Shown: positions 17,808 through 25,844 of the stretch, one piece after another
Position numbering within the stretch: position 1 is the stretch's first letter
Layout: each line of letters starts with the position of its first letter
NCBI RefSeq assembly: GCF_002860165.1
Contig: NZ_PGUZ01000022.1
Coordinates: 1 to 64,000 of the forward strand
From: Bacillus sp. V3-13
Lineage (GTDB): Bacteria; Bacillota; Bacilli; Bacillales; Cytobacillaceae
Direction: 5' to 3'
Length of the DNA stretch: 64,000 nt
Notes under the pieces: generated by a model
What the model was told of the DNA's origin: nothing
Seen by the model: only the letters and a program-made list of their open reading frames with translations
Database searches by the model: none
Made by a program: the position numbers and the translations under genes

Positions 17808-18737
17808 TTATTTCGCCTGGGCCTCCAACCTGTCCATGACCGGATTTTCTTCCGTCCGTGCCTTTTGTTCCGATCGACGGCTTTTCCGGGAAGAGGTCAA
17901 AAGGTATATCGCTGCGAAGTAGCCGAAGTAGGCAATCACTTCTTCAATTGACGGCATCGAAGAATAGCCAAACAATGCTTTCAGGAAAATGCCAATTTCG
18001 CCTGACAGCAATGGTGCTGTTCCATGATCGCGAAGATAGTGGCTGTAATCAATCGGATGCTCTGGTAAAAACCAGGTAATATCGTACAGATGGGGAATGA
18101 CGCTTCCGATCATGTCTAAATCCTGCATCATCGAAATCGCCTGGACAAGCAATCCCGCCGAGATCAAAATAATAAACGCCCCGGTCACTCTAAAAAAGGT
18201 TTTAAGCGGAATGCGCATTGTACCTTTAAAGAATATATAGGCGACGACCGCTGCCAATACCGCTCCGGTGATCGCTCCCCAGCCCTGCATGGCGGCCCCA
18301 ATGTTTCCGCCGGTAATAGCAGCAAAGAAAAAGACGGTCTCAACGCCTTCGCGCAATACAACAAGAAAGGAGTGAATGACCATGCCAACAATATTTCCGG
18401 CAGATATAAACCGGTCGATCTTGCCTTCCATTTCCCCTTTTAAATCCCGGCTGTGCTTTGCCATCCAGAACACCATTTGCGTTAGCAGGATTGTCGAAAC
18501 GATCATAATGCCGACTTTTAAGTACATTTCACTTCCCATTGCCGCAAAACCGGTAAAGACAACCTGGAATAACATAGCTACACCAACGCTCGCAATCACG
18601 GCAAGCCCGGCTCCAAGCCAGACAAACTTGGTGTATTTGCCGTTATCCATTCTTTTCAGGTAAGTCGTAATAATTCCCACGATCAACAATGCTTCAAAAA
18701 CTTCGCGGAACGTGATCAACAGCGCCTGGATTTCCAC
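17808..18737 (-). CDS. FTR1-family iron permease
   Basis: 309-residue, seven-helix permease of the FTR1/EfeU family, which imports ferric iron after oxidation at the cell surface. The two signature REXXE motifs are present: REVFE (residues 11-15, helix 1) and REGVE (129-133, helix 4), both needed for iron passage in the family. I start it at GTG (18737) because GGAAGGGGAAAG lies just upstream; a longer TTG frame (18785) has no clear site. It follows the exported protein at 18793-19554 with a 55-nt gap in the same Fur-controlled unit. No EfeO or EfeB gene is adjacent. Confidence 0.9.
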   Translation of the reverse strand: MEIQALLITFREVFEALLIVGIITTYLKRMDNGKYTKFVWLGAGLAVIASVGVAMLFQVVFTGFAAMGSEMYLKVGIMIVSTILLTQMVFWMAKHSRDLKGEMEGKIDRFISAGNIVGMVIHSFLVVLREGVETVFFFAAITGGNIGAAMQGWGAITGAVLAAVVAYIFFKGTMRIPLKTFFRVTGAFIILISAGLLVQAISMMQDLDMIGSVIPHLYDITWFLPEHPIDYSHYLRDHGTAPLLSGEIGIFLKALFGYSSMPSIEEVIAYFGYFAAIYLLTSSRKSRRSEQKARTEENPVMDRLEAQAK

Positions 18738-18792
18738 TATGCTTTCCCCTTCCCAAGATGTTTTCCATTTTTGGCCCGGCTTCAATGCCGGA

Positions 18793-19554
18793 TTATTTCA
18801 ATCTTCTTTTTCTCAGCGTAAAAGCTGCTACACCAACAATGATTGCTACAATCAAGACGAGCGGAATCCAATTTCGCAAGCTGGACAGATCGGTCCAATC
18901 CTTTTTGCCCGAAGCCGTTTCAGTGTCGTTTTCACTTTCCGTAAAATGCCCCACTTCGAGACTTGCGATATTGTACTCTTCCTGCAGTGTTGATAAAATC
19001 GTTTCCTTGCTCGATTTAAAGGCTTCAATATCTGATTCCTTTTTGCCGACTCCGAACAATCCCGGGTTCCCGAGAGCGTTCAAAGCAGCATCAAATTCAG
19101 CTCTAAGCTTTTTATCGGTTTCCGGATTTTCCGCTTCAATTTTAGGTGATAACGCTTCATATGTAGCAAAACCCTTTGCGAGCAGTTTCTTGCTTGTGTC
19201 ATATTCATTAAAATTTTGCTCAATGCTCTCAAGCCGCCTTGCAATATTTAAGACGAGCAGCTTCTCCATGTTTTCCGTTACGCCTTCTTTGTCTTCCTCT
19301 TCTATGTCGTTTAGAATCACTTCGGAAGGCTCGGGGCCCATGTGCATATCAACTTCCTCTTTTACCGTTTCATAAAGGGATTTGGCCGAAGCAAAATTTG
19401 GAGGGGATTCGTCTAATTTAATCATCATTTCCTTGTAAACTTCCGCGAGTTTTTCTTCATTCGGATCGCCGTATGAATAGGCAAATGCCTGATTAACCCC
19501 GATGCTTGCATAAACGAATATAGCGGTGAAACATAAAAATAGATATTTTTTCAT
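18793..19554 (-). CDS. Exported helical protein with C-terminal membrane anchor, partner of FTR1
   Basis: 253 residues. Signal peptide MKKYLFLCF..QAFA|YS; a mostly helical, acidic middle (about 30-220) with GNPGLFGVGKK near residue 165; a single C-terminal helix (WIPLVLIVAIIVGVAAF) and a basic tail RKRRLK. So the body lies outside the cell, anchored by its end. It is directly upstream of the FTR1 permease and its promoter is covered by a perfect Fur box, so I infer a role in capturing or oxidising iron for the permease. It lacks obvious haem, copper or EfeO motifs. ATG chosen for its GGAGGG site; the frame continues slightly upstream. Confidence 0.75.
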   Translation of the reverse strand: MKKYLFLCFTAIFVYASIGVNQAFAYSYGDPNEEKLAEVYKEMMIKLDESPPNFASAKSLYETVKEEVDMHMGPEPSEVILNDIEEEDKEGVTENMEKLLVLNIARRLESIEQNFNEYDTSKKLLAKGFATYEALSPKIEAENPETDKKLRAEFDAALNALGNPGLFGVGKKESDIEAFKSSKETILSTLQEEYNIASLEVGHFTESENDTETASGKKDWTDLSSLRNWIPLVLIVAIIVGVAAFTLRKRRLK

Positions 19555-19574
19555 TGTGTTTCCCTCCATTATCA

Positions 19575-19603
19575 ATGATAATGATTATCAATATTAATGT
19601 CAA
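19575..19603 (-). promoter_or_regulatory. Fur-regulated promoter of the FTR1 unit
   Basis: Minus strand -35 TTGACA (19598-19603), 17-nt spacer, -10 TATCAT (19575-19580). TGATAATGATTATCA (19576-19590) is a perfect 7-1-7 Fur box that covers the -10. The leader is very short, about 14 nt. Confidence 0.88.
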
Positions 19604-19651
19604 TCCACATTTTCTCAGAAATATCACTTTTTTTATTATGAAAATGCTTGT

Positions 19652-20413
19652 TTACCTGGAAGGGCTTATTTTTTCATCCGTTAAAGCAGGTGAATCGCTT
19701 TCTATGCCCACCTTTTTGACCGGCCTGCGCATTTCCCGCCATATTGCAGGAAGCACGGAACCGATATAGGACTTGAATTTGATAAAAGAGTCACCTGTTG
19801 TCCGAACTTGATACTGAATTGGAATCTCCTTCACGCGAAATCCTTTTCTGACAAGATTCAATGTCAGTACCTGGGCATAATTGTAGTCATGGATGATTTC
19901 CGCGTGCTCGATCGCTTGTCTCGAAAAAGCCCGCATACCGGACTGGCCGTCAAAGATGATTTTTCTAAGCAATACGCATTGCAGAAAAGTAAAAAAGTAA
20001 TTTCCGAGGCGCCGGTGCAGCTTCATCCCGTTTATCGTGCCGCGAAACCGGGAACCGATTGTATAATCAGCTTCCCCGGAAAAAATCGGTTCTATCAATT
20101 CAGGGATTTGTTCCGGGGGATATTCGCCGTCCGCATCGATCATGATCCCAATATCCGCCCCCCGTTCAAGGCATTCCTGCAGGCCCGCGCGCACCGCAGC
20201 ACCCAGCCCTTTATTTTGTGCAAAACTGACAATATAATCTGCCCCTGCTTTGTTCGCAACAGCGGCAGTTTGATCTTTGGAACCATCGTCGATGACAAGA
20301 ACCTTGACTTCCACCTGCGAATGAAAATCACGGGGAATGCGGGCAATCACATCCCCAATCACGGCTTCTTCGTTGTAAGCCGGTAAAAAAACAATCACTT
20401 GGTGTTTATGCAT
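19652..20413 (-). CDS. Glycosyltransferase family 2, polyprenyl-phosphate sugar synthase type
   Basis: 253-residue GT-A enzyme. Motifs: LPAYNEEAVIGDVI, VIDDGSKDQT, MIDADGEYPPEQ (DxD metal site) and SRFRGTINGMKLHRRLGNY, characteristic of DPM1-like enzymes that load a hexose from a nucleotide onto polyprenyl phosphate at the inner face of the membrane. It has no clear membrane helices. Its start overlaps the phosphodiesterase stop by 8 nt (ATGCATAA), so it belongs to the epimerase-flippase-phosphodiesterase operon. It likely feeds the GT-C enzyme at 16218-17753. Confidence 0.85.
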   Translation of the reverse strand: MHKHQVIVFLPAYNEEAVIGDVIARIPRDFHSQVEVKVLVIDDGSKDQTAAVANKAGADYIVSFAQNKGLGAAVRAGLQECLERGADIGIMIDADGEYPPEQIPELIEPIFSGEADYTIGSRFRGTINGMKLHRRLGNYFFTFLQCVLLRKIIFDGQSGMRAFSRQAIEHAEIIHDYNYAQVLTLNLVRKGFRVKEIPIQYQVRTTGDSFIKFKSYIGSVLPAIWREMRRPVKKVGIESDSPALTDEKISPSR

Positions 20414-21893
20414 GTTTGATCTCTTCCTTTTTTACATCTATCGCTTCTTTTACATCTATCGCTTCAAGCAAAACTTTGCCGCGGCTATGGTCGGGATATG
20501 GAGCCCCCAGTAAATAAGCAATCGTTGGGGCTACCGATACAAGGCTATGTTTATCTTCCACTTTCTTTCCCTTTAAAATGTTGGGGCCGTTCATGAAAAA
20601 TGGCACAAACCGTTCCCCTTCATCCAAGTGGCCATGGCCGCCGATCCCGTCCGCCTGCCCGTGGTCGGCACAGACGATGAGCGTTGTATTTTTCATTTTT
20701 CCTTCCTTTTTCAGCCACGCGACAAAATTTTCGACAAGGGCATCGGCTTCCTGAATTTTATCGATATATTCATCGTAGAGGACGCCCCTGCTGTGCCCGG
20801 TCTGATCGGTTGCGATCATCTGGACAACCAGCAAATCGGGATCCTGTTCCTTCATGATTTTTTTGGCCCGCTCAATAATATTCGGATCTGCTTGATCGTT
20901 GTGCATCACAGCCGTTACCGTTTCAACATCATCGCCCATCGAATCGACCAGGTGGGCAATTCCGAGCAGGCGACCCTTTTTGCCGATTTTCCTGAGCGAA
21001 TCAAAGATGCTTTCCACTTTAATCCCCAGCTTCCAGACCATGTTTGACTTAATCCCGTGTTCATAAGGGTATGTTCCGGTAAACATCGAAGTGAAACAGA
21101 CAACTGTCCTGGCCGGATACACTGTCTCCATATTCATAAATTCAGTTCCGTTTTCCTTCAGTGAGTCCAGAAAAGGAGTTGTGGCTTCGTAAAACCGTTC
21201 TTTTCTCATCCCGTCAATCACAATCACGATCACTTTGTCGGACAAGGGCTTTCCGGGAGGCTGGTCCGCACTTGTAAAGCCGGGATTCATCTTCGGTTTC
21301 CAATCAAACAAATTCCTGTGCAGGATAAAGGCAAACAAAAACACAAATCCATAAAACAGTGATAATCCTATCAGGCTTTCCTTTGACAGGGCCACACCGT
21401 TTTGAGAGGCCATTTCCCAGACTGACAAAATCAGAAAAAATTTCGGCAGCTGTTCCTGGGCATTCCCGCTCGTGGAATCACTGTTTTTCAGCACCAGCTT
21501 CCAAAAACGGGTAAAGTTCAGCCACGATGTCCCAATTCTTAAGTGATAATAAAGTGTTCCCCAGAAAAAAACCGTAAAGAAAAAATAGAGAGCCGCAGAA
21601 AATAACAGCAGCGGCACGCTTGCAGTCTTCCAGACAATTAGAAAAATAACGAACGGTATCCATAAATAATTCCGCAAAAATAATGGAAAGTCATAAATAA
21701 AATAAAGGACCAGAAGCGGTATAATGATCAAGAATGAAATAAATAAAGCAAATAATTTGCCGCTATCAAACAGATCCGCAAAATGATACAGAAGCATCGT
21801 CCCGATCACGAAAATAGGCGTAAACGGTTTTCCCTCATTCAAGAGATTCCAGCACCTTGCGGCAATTTTTTCAAACGTCGAAGCACTTTTCAT
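20406..21893 (-). CDS. Membrane-anchored alkaline phosphatase-superfamily phosphodiesterase
   Basis: 495 residues. The first 200 hold about six membrane helices; the rest is an alkaline phosphatase fold of the type I phosphodiesterase/nucleotide pyrophosphatase kind, with VIDGMRKERF (metal), YPARTVVCFTSMFTG (nucleophile Thr), ATDQTGHSRG and CADHGQADGIGGHGH (metal ligands). It probably acts outside the membrane on a phosphodiester-linked lipid or sugar; the substrate is unknown. AAGGAGCA precedes the ATG and overlaps the flippase stop region. The C-terminus contains a short tandem duplication, EAIDVK twice, from an exact 15-nt repeat within an 18-nt unit (20431-20466). Confidence 0.85.
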   Translation of the reverse strand: MKSASTFEKIAARCWNLLNEGKPFTPIFVIGTMLLYHFADLFDSGKLFALFISFLIIIPLLVLYFIYDFPLFLRNYLWIPFVIFLIVWKTASVPLLLFSAALYFFFTVFFWGTLYYHLRIGTSWLNFTRFWKLVLKNSDSTSGNAQEQLPKFFLILSVWEMASQNGVALSKESLIGLSLFYGFVFLFAFILHRNLFDWKPKMNPGFTSADQPPGKPLSDKVIVIVIDGMRKERFYEATTPFLDSLKENGTEFMNMETVYPARTVVCFTSMFTGTYPYEHGIKSNMVWKLGIKVESIFDSLRKIGKKGRLLGIAHLVDSMGDDVETVTAVMHNDQADPNIIERAKKIMKEQDPDLLVVQMIATDQTGHSRGVLYDEYIDKIQEADALVENFVAWLKKEGKMKNTTLIVCADHGQADGIGGHGHLDEGERFVPFFMNGPNILKGKKVEDKHSLVSVAPTIAYLLGAPYPDHSRGKVLLEAIDVKEAIDVKKEEIKHA

Positions 21894-21900
21894 TGCTCCT

Positions 21901-22818
21901 TCACCCTCTCTGTTTTATCCATTTTTTTATCATTTTTAGCGAGACCGGAAATACCAATAAACTCACGGTCCCAGCCAAGTAGGAAAAAAGAAATTTAAGG
22001 CCATGGGTTAGTAGTGCCAATGTGTATCCTTCGTTTAGCGGAAAACCAACCAGATTTAAGGCAAATGACATAACCGCTTCATAGCTGGCGATGCCGCCGG
22101 GGGTTATCTGAAATACCTGCCCGGCAATGGTGATGCTATTGACCCAAACAGCCTCGAAAATGGGGATCTTTCCGCCAAGTGCCAAAACAGTACCATACAG
22201 CACCGCAGCTTCCAGGAGCCAGCTTGTCAACGTCAACAGAAAAATCGACAGGCTGTTGAAGCCTGAAAATGCCCCTTTTAGCAATAACCAATGACGGTCG
22301 ACAATTTCCGGAAAGCTTCTCTTAACGTAAATGAAAGCTGTTAAACCTGAAACAAGAATAAGCAAAAGCAAGAAATAAGGGACCTGATACGCAAGATCAA
22401 AAACAACAATCCCTGCCAGTGCTATCGCAGCAAGGCAAGCCATATCGAGTGTCCTCAGGATAATGACCGAATGGATCGCTTCTTCTGCCGTAATCTGTTT
22501 ATCCCTTGCAGGAAGAACGGCGGTGCGTACGATATCCCCTGCTTTAACGGGAAGGATGTGATTGATCAACAGGCTGTAAAACAAGCCGAGCAGGCAGGAT
22601 GTGAATCTCGGCCTTCCTTTTAAATATGCTTTCCATGCTGCGGCTTTTAAGGTGAAGGACAGAAAATAAGCTGCCATGACAGCTATCACAATGCCCGGTT
22701 TATTCCAGAGCTGTTTCCCGCTTGCCCATAAATGCTCCCAATCAAAAAAATAATAGGTGAGCAATACAAAAGCAAGAAGCAAAAGGGATGCAGGGATCTT
22801 TTTAAAGGAAGCTTTCAT
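21901..22818 (-). CDS. Flippase-like integral membrane protein (UPF0104/LPG synthase TM domain)
   Basis: 305 residues with about eight membrane helices, of the family shared by the membrane part of lysylphosphatidylglycerol synthase and archaeal AglD-like proteins. Landmarks are LINHILPVKAGDIVRT and ITPGGIASYEAVMSFAL. Members are often paired with DPM1-like enzymes and are thought to move or handle lipid-linked sugars. It has no catalytic domain of its own. The start (MKASFKK) overlaps the epimerase stop by 17 nt, showing coupling; a longer frame would extend further into the epimerase gene. Confidence 0.8.
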   Translation of the reverse strand: MKASFKKIPASLLLLAFVLLTYYFFDWEHLWASGKQLWNKPGIVIAVMAAYFLSFTLKAAAWKAYLKGRPRFTSCLLGLFYSLLINHILPVKAGDIVRTAVLPARDKQITAEEAIHSVIILRTLDMACLAAIALAGIVVFDLAYQVPYFLLLLILVSGLTAFIYVKRSFPEIVDRHWLLLKGAFSGFNSLSIFLLTLTSWLLEAAVLYGTVLALGGKIPIFEAVWVNSITIAGQVFQITPGGIASYEAVMSFALNLVGFPLNEGYTLALLTHGLKFLFSYLAGTVSLLVFPVSLKMIKKWIKQRG

Positions 22819-23752
22819 GTTGCTTTGCCCATTCGACTGTTCTGGCAATTCCTGTCCGAAAATCAACAGAAGGTTGATAGCCCAACCGCATTTTCGCTTT
22901 TGTAATATCCGCCCATGTTGAATGGACGTCTCCTTTTCGCCGTGCTTCCCGCTTTATTTTCATGTCTGGAAAAAACGATTTTAATTCATTTAGCAGCGTG
23001 TCCATCGAAACAGGCCTTCCTGAGCCAATATTGAGGACTTCGCTGCTGTCAAGCCTGGTCAGCGCATAATAAATTCCGTTAATAATATCGTCAATGTATG
23101 TAAAGTCCCTGGCGCTGCCATTTCCGTATACGGTAATTTCTTCAGATTTCAGCAATTTCTTAATAAATAAAGAAATAGCCATATCCGGGCGTCCCCATGG
23201 ACCGTATACCGTAAAAAAGCGCAAGATCTTAACGGGAAAACCATACAGATGCTCATATACCCGGCAAAAAGCTTCTGCCGAATACTTTGAAGCGGCATAT
23301 GGCGAAATCACATTTCCTTTTGCCATCTCTTCCGAACAGGGCGTTCCGTGAATGTTTCCGTATACGGATGATGAAGAAGCAAAGATGAGCTGCGACGTAT
23401 TTGACTTGCCTGCGGCTTCCAAAACATTAATCGTCGCTTTTATATCATAATCAACATACTCGAGCGGGTTCATTATCGAATAGGCAACCCCCGGCAATGC
23501 CGCAAGATGGATGACTGCTTCTGGAGAAATCCGCTCGAAGAGGGCCGTTGTCTCCTCGCTGTTCAATAAATCAACATCGTGAAATTTGAAATCCCCGGCG
23601 CTCTGAAGATTGTGGAGATGCTGTTTTTTCCTATCAGGGGAATAATAAGGGTGAAGATTATCGACAATCGTCACTTCATGCTGTTCTTTCATTAACCTCT
23701 GCGCCAAATGGCTCCCGATGAACCCGGCTCCGCCGGTTACTAATACTTTCAT
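22802..23752 (-). CDS. NAD-dependent sugar-nucleotide epimerase, UDP-glucuronate 4-epimerase-like
   Basis: 316-residue extended SDR enzyme. GGAGFIGSH binds NAD; the catalytic YAASK supplies Tyr and Lys; FASSSSVYG gives the Ser/Thr. RFFTVYGPWGRPDMA is characteristic of UDP-glucuronate 4-epimerases, so UDP-galacturonate is a plausible product, though GalE-type activity cannot be excluded. It is the first gene of a four-gene operon making or exporting a glycan. The start is MKVLVTGG with AAAGAGGTG upstream; the longer frame adds 12 codons with no ribosome site. Confidence 0.88.
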   Translation of the reverse strand: MKVLVTGGAGFIGSHLAQRLMKEQHEVTIVDNLHPYYSPDRKKQHLHNLQSAGDFKFHDVDLLNSEETTALFERISPEAVIHLAALPGVAYSIMNPLEYVDYDIKATINVLEAAGKSNTSQLIFASSSSVYGNIHGTPCSEEMAKGNVISPYAASKYSAEAFCRVYEHLYGFPVKILRFFTVYGPWGRPDMAISLFIKKLLKSEEITVYGNGSARDFTYIDDIINGIYYALTRLDSSEVLNIGSGRPVSMDTLLNELKSFFPDMKIKREARRKGDVHSTWADITKAKMRLGYQPSVDFRTGIARTVEWAKQHESFL

Positions 23753-23803
23753 AACGCGCACCTCTTTAAATGAACTAACACATACCAATCTACCACAAGA
23801 GCA

Positions 23804-23831
23804 ATCATACTCCCAGCTTTTCCAATATCAA
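23804..23831 (-). promoter_or_regulatory. Possible sigma-A promoter of the glycan operon
   Basis: Minus strand -35 TTGATA (23826-23831), 16-nt spacer, -10 TATGAT (23804-23809). It lies against the terminator of the upstream lipoprotein gene. Confidence 0.5.
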
Positions 23832-23862
23832 AAAAAGAAAGCCGCAGCATTTTGCGGCCTTC
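23830..23862 (-). terminator. Terminator of the Fur-regulated lipoprotein gene
   Basis: AAGGCCGCA and TGCGGCTT form a stem on the minus strand followed by a T-rich run, 7 nt beyond the stop. Confidence 0.8.
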
Positions 23863-23868
23863 GTTATA

Positions 23869-25059
23869 TTATTGAATTAGCTGGTTTACCGCTTCGATTA
23901 CAGTAGCACCGGCAGCTTTCGCTTCCTCTGGTTTATTTTCGGCAATCAAATTATAAAATTCTTCTGCTGCTGTTAAAACTTCAGCTGTTTTTTCTTCGCC
24001 AAGCTTCTTATTTAATTCCATTTCAAGTGCTTTTAAGAACATATTCCCTTCAAGCGCTTCGGTTTTTGCTTCGACTGCATCTGCAGCTTGTGGAGCCTTT
24101 TCATAATACCCTTTAATTTTCCCCGCGATCGCTTTAGCAAACAGGGCACTTACTTCTTCTGCTTTGATCGCTGACGGATCAGTCGTATTCAGGGAGAAAA
24201 TCTCGTCAAGTTTCGCTGTTGCCGCTTCATCGCCGCCGGACAATGATTGTTTAATCGCCTGAAGGAAGCCCCATGCTTCCACTTGCATAATTTTTAATTC
24301 ACCGGCATCCTTGCCCTCTTTTGCTGCGGCTTCAATTTTTTCAGCATAGGAATTGGAGGCGAGGTAATAGCTTCTGTAAATGGATTTATCCGTTAATTGC
24401 ACATAAACGCTAAAGTCCTCCGCTTTATTTGCGTTCAATGCCTCTTCCTGTGCGGACAGTCCGGAATTGATATTTTCGACAATGCTTGCCTCACCTGTCA
24501 ATTGATAGTATTCATCCCGCTTTGCTGCAGTCGGAATAAATATTTGTTCGGCAAGATATTTAATTTGTCCAAATAAAAGCTTTGCGTCTTCCTGTTGTCC
24601 TTCAGTAACCGCGGCGGCTGCTTCTTTTTGCAATGTCTTTTGTTTCTGGTAAAAATAAGCTTGAGTTACTTTGTCAACTAGTTGTTTAGCGAGGACAGGC
24701 TCCAATTCGCCTGATTTTCCGGCCGCAATCGCGGTCTGGATTGTTTGGTCATATTCACCGTTAATCTCAGCGACAGGGGCTTGAAGTCCGTCCTTATATT
24801 TTTCTAAAACGAGATCCCAATCAACTGGCTGGCCTTCCTTTGCTTTATCGAGTTCTGTTTTGATTTCTGTAAATACGGCTGTTTGTTTGGCAGTGTCTGT
24901 TTCTTCAACCTTTACTTCCTTTGTTTCTTCCTTTGCCGCAGTCTCTTCTTTCGGCTTTTGCTCTGTTTTTTCAGCGCTTCCGCCTGTATTGCATCCTGTT
25001 AAGGCCACGCTGGCAATTAAAAAACCGGCAAAAATTCGTTTTAATTCCCGCTTTTTCAT
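23869..25059 (-). CDS. Fur-regulated helical lipoprotein of unknown function
   Basis: 396 residues. Signal with lipobox SVALTGC (lipid on C23), then a Lys/Glu-rich linker to about 55, then an almost entirely helical body rich in Ala, Glu and Lys, with KRDEYYQ and YRSYYLASNSYAEKIEAA as distinctive segments. I do not recognise the family. Two Fur boxes overlap its promoter, so it is made in iron starvation. Together with the FTR1 unit 4.3 kb downstream it may form a surface iron-capture system; EfeO-like, but it lacks that family's clear motifs. Start ATG with GGGGGAAA upstream. It has its own terminator. Confidence 0.75.
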   Translation of the reverse strand: MKKRELKRIFAGFLIASVALTGCNTGGSAEKTEQKPKEETAAKEETKEVKVEETDTAKQTAVFTEIKTELDKAKEGQPVDWDLVLEKYKDGLQAPVAEINGEYDQTIQTAIAAGKSGELEPVLAKQLVDKVTQAYFYQKQKTLQKEAAAAVTEGQQEDAKLLFGQIKYLAEQIFIPTAAKRDEYYQLTGEASIVENINSGLSAQEEALNANKAEDFSVYVQLTDKSIYRSYYLASNSYAEKIEAAAKEGKDAGELKIMQVEAWGFLQAIKQSLSGGDEAATAKLDEIFSLNTTDPSAIKAEEVSALFAKAIAGKIKGYYEKAPQAADAVEAKTEALEGNMFLKALEMELNKKLGEEKTAEVLTAAEEFYNLIAENKPEEAKAAGATVIEAVNQLIQ

Positions 25060-25093
25060 ATGTTTCCCCCAACCTGTTATGTAGTTTATAATT

Positions 25094-25143
25094 GATAATG
25101 ATTTTCATTAGTAATTATAATCGATAATGATTTTCATCGTCAA
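25094..25143 (-). promoter_or_regulatory. Fur-regulated promoter with two Fur boxes
   Basis: Minus strand -35 TTGACG (25138-25143), 18-nt spacer, -10 TATAAT (25114-25119). Fur boxes read GATAATGATTTTCATTAGT (25094-25112, over the start region) and GATAATGATTTTCATCGTC (25123-25141, filling the spacer). Confidence 0.85.
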
Positions 25144-25184
25144 TGAATTTTTTTTAAAATATGTCCCAATATTAAACAAATAAA

Positions 25185-25226
25185 GAGCGGTCCATCATGG
25201 CTTGCAATTGCCATTTCGAACCGCCC
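25185..25226. other. Imperfect hairpin between trxA terminator and lipoprotein promoter
   Basis: GAGCGGT..ATGGC can pair with GCCAT..ACCGCC. On the minus strand it is followed by a weak T-rich tract, so it may be a second terminator for trxA. Function not certain. Confidence 0.4.
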
Positions 25227-25280
25227 CTTTCGGTTATATATCTTTCAACCCAGTTCCACTTATTTGAATCATTACACTGA

Positions 25281-25307
25281 AAAAGCAGCCCTGATCACGG
25301 GCTGCTT
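25281..25307 (-). terminator. Terminator of trxA
   Basis: AAAGCAGCCC / GGGCTGCTTT stem followed by TTC on the minus strand, 8 nt after the trxA stop. Confidence 0.85.
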
Positions 25308-25314
25308 TCGCTTT

Positions 25315-25629
25315 TTACAGATGCTGATTCAGCTTTTCAGCAAGTGCTTCTTTCGGCTGGAAACCGACAACTTTGTCAACGGCTTCGCCGTTTTTGAATA
25401 CGATTAAAGTCGGGATGCTCATTACACCAAACTTTGCTGCTGTTTCCTGGTTTTCATCTACATCCAATTTTACGATTTTTACTTTATCTCCCATTTCAGA
25501 GTCCAGCTCTTCAAGAACCGGTGCAATCATTTTACAAGGGCCGCACCAAGGCGCCCAGAAATCCGCCAATACGATACCTTCGCCAGTGTCTTGAGCAAAA
25601 CTTTGATCAGTTGCATGTATGATCGCCAT
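25315..25629 (-). CDS. trxA: Thioredoxin
   Basis: 104-residue cytosolic disulfide reductase. [10 protein letters not shown] holds the redox-active CGPC pair; the cis-proline segment MSIPTLIVF is also present. It reduces ribonucleotide reductase and many oxidised proteins using electrons from thioredoxin reductase. The ATG has TAGGAGGAATACATT upstream. Upstream lie a sigma-A-like and a sigma-B-like promoter. In B. subtilis uvrC follows trxA; here about 9 kb of other genes separate them. Confidence 0.97.
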   Translation of the reverse strand: MAIIHATDQSFAQDTGEGIVLADFWAPWCGPCKMIAPVLEELDSEMGDKVKIVKLDVDENQETAAKFGVMSIPTLIVFKNGEAVDKVVGFQPKEALAEKLNQHL

Positions 25630-25669
25630 AATGTATTCCTCCTAATTTAGAAAGCCTTTAATGGTTTGA

Positions 25670-25699
25670 ATTATATCATCGATAACCTTTGCTTGCGAA
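25670..25699 (-). promoter_or_regulatory. Sigma-A-like promoter of trxA
   Basis: Minus strand -35 TTCGCA (25694-25699), 18-nt spacer, -10 TATAAT (25670-25675). Confidence 0.5.
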
Positions 25700-25728
25700 T
25701 AATTTGCTTAGGTGCACACTTTACTAGC

Positions 25729-25754
25729 GTTCCCTATCTTTTATCTGAACAAAC
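25729..25754 (-). promoter_or_regulatory. Possible sigma-B stress promoter of trxA
   Basis: Minus strand GTTTGT (25749-25754), 14 nt, GGGAAC (25729-25734), close to the sigma-B pattern GTTT-N13/15-GGGWAW. Known biology: B. subtilis trxA has sigma-A and sigma-B promoters. Confidence 0.5.
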
Positions 25755-25804
25755 ATTTTATGAACGCTTTAAAGCGGTTCAGTGATGGTAATCCGGATAA
25801 AAGT

Positions 25805-25835
25805 GAAGACAGGTCTGCCTGACCTGCCTGTCTTC
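25805..25835 (-). terminator. Terminator-like hairpin after etfA
   Basis: GAAGACAGG / CCTGTCTTC stem followed on the minus strand by ACTTTTATCC, a short T run. Confidence 0.6.
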
Positions 25836-25844
25836 CCCGTAAGA

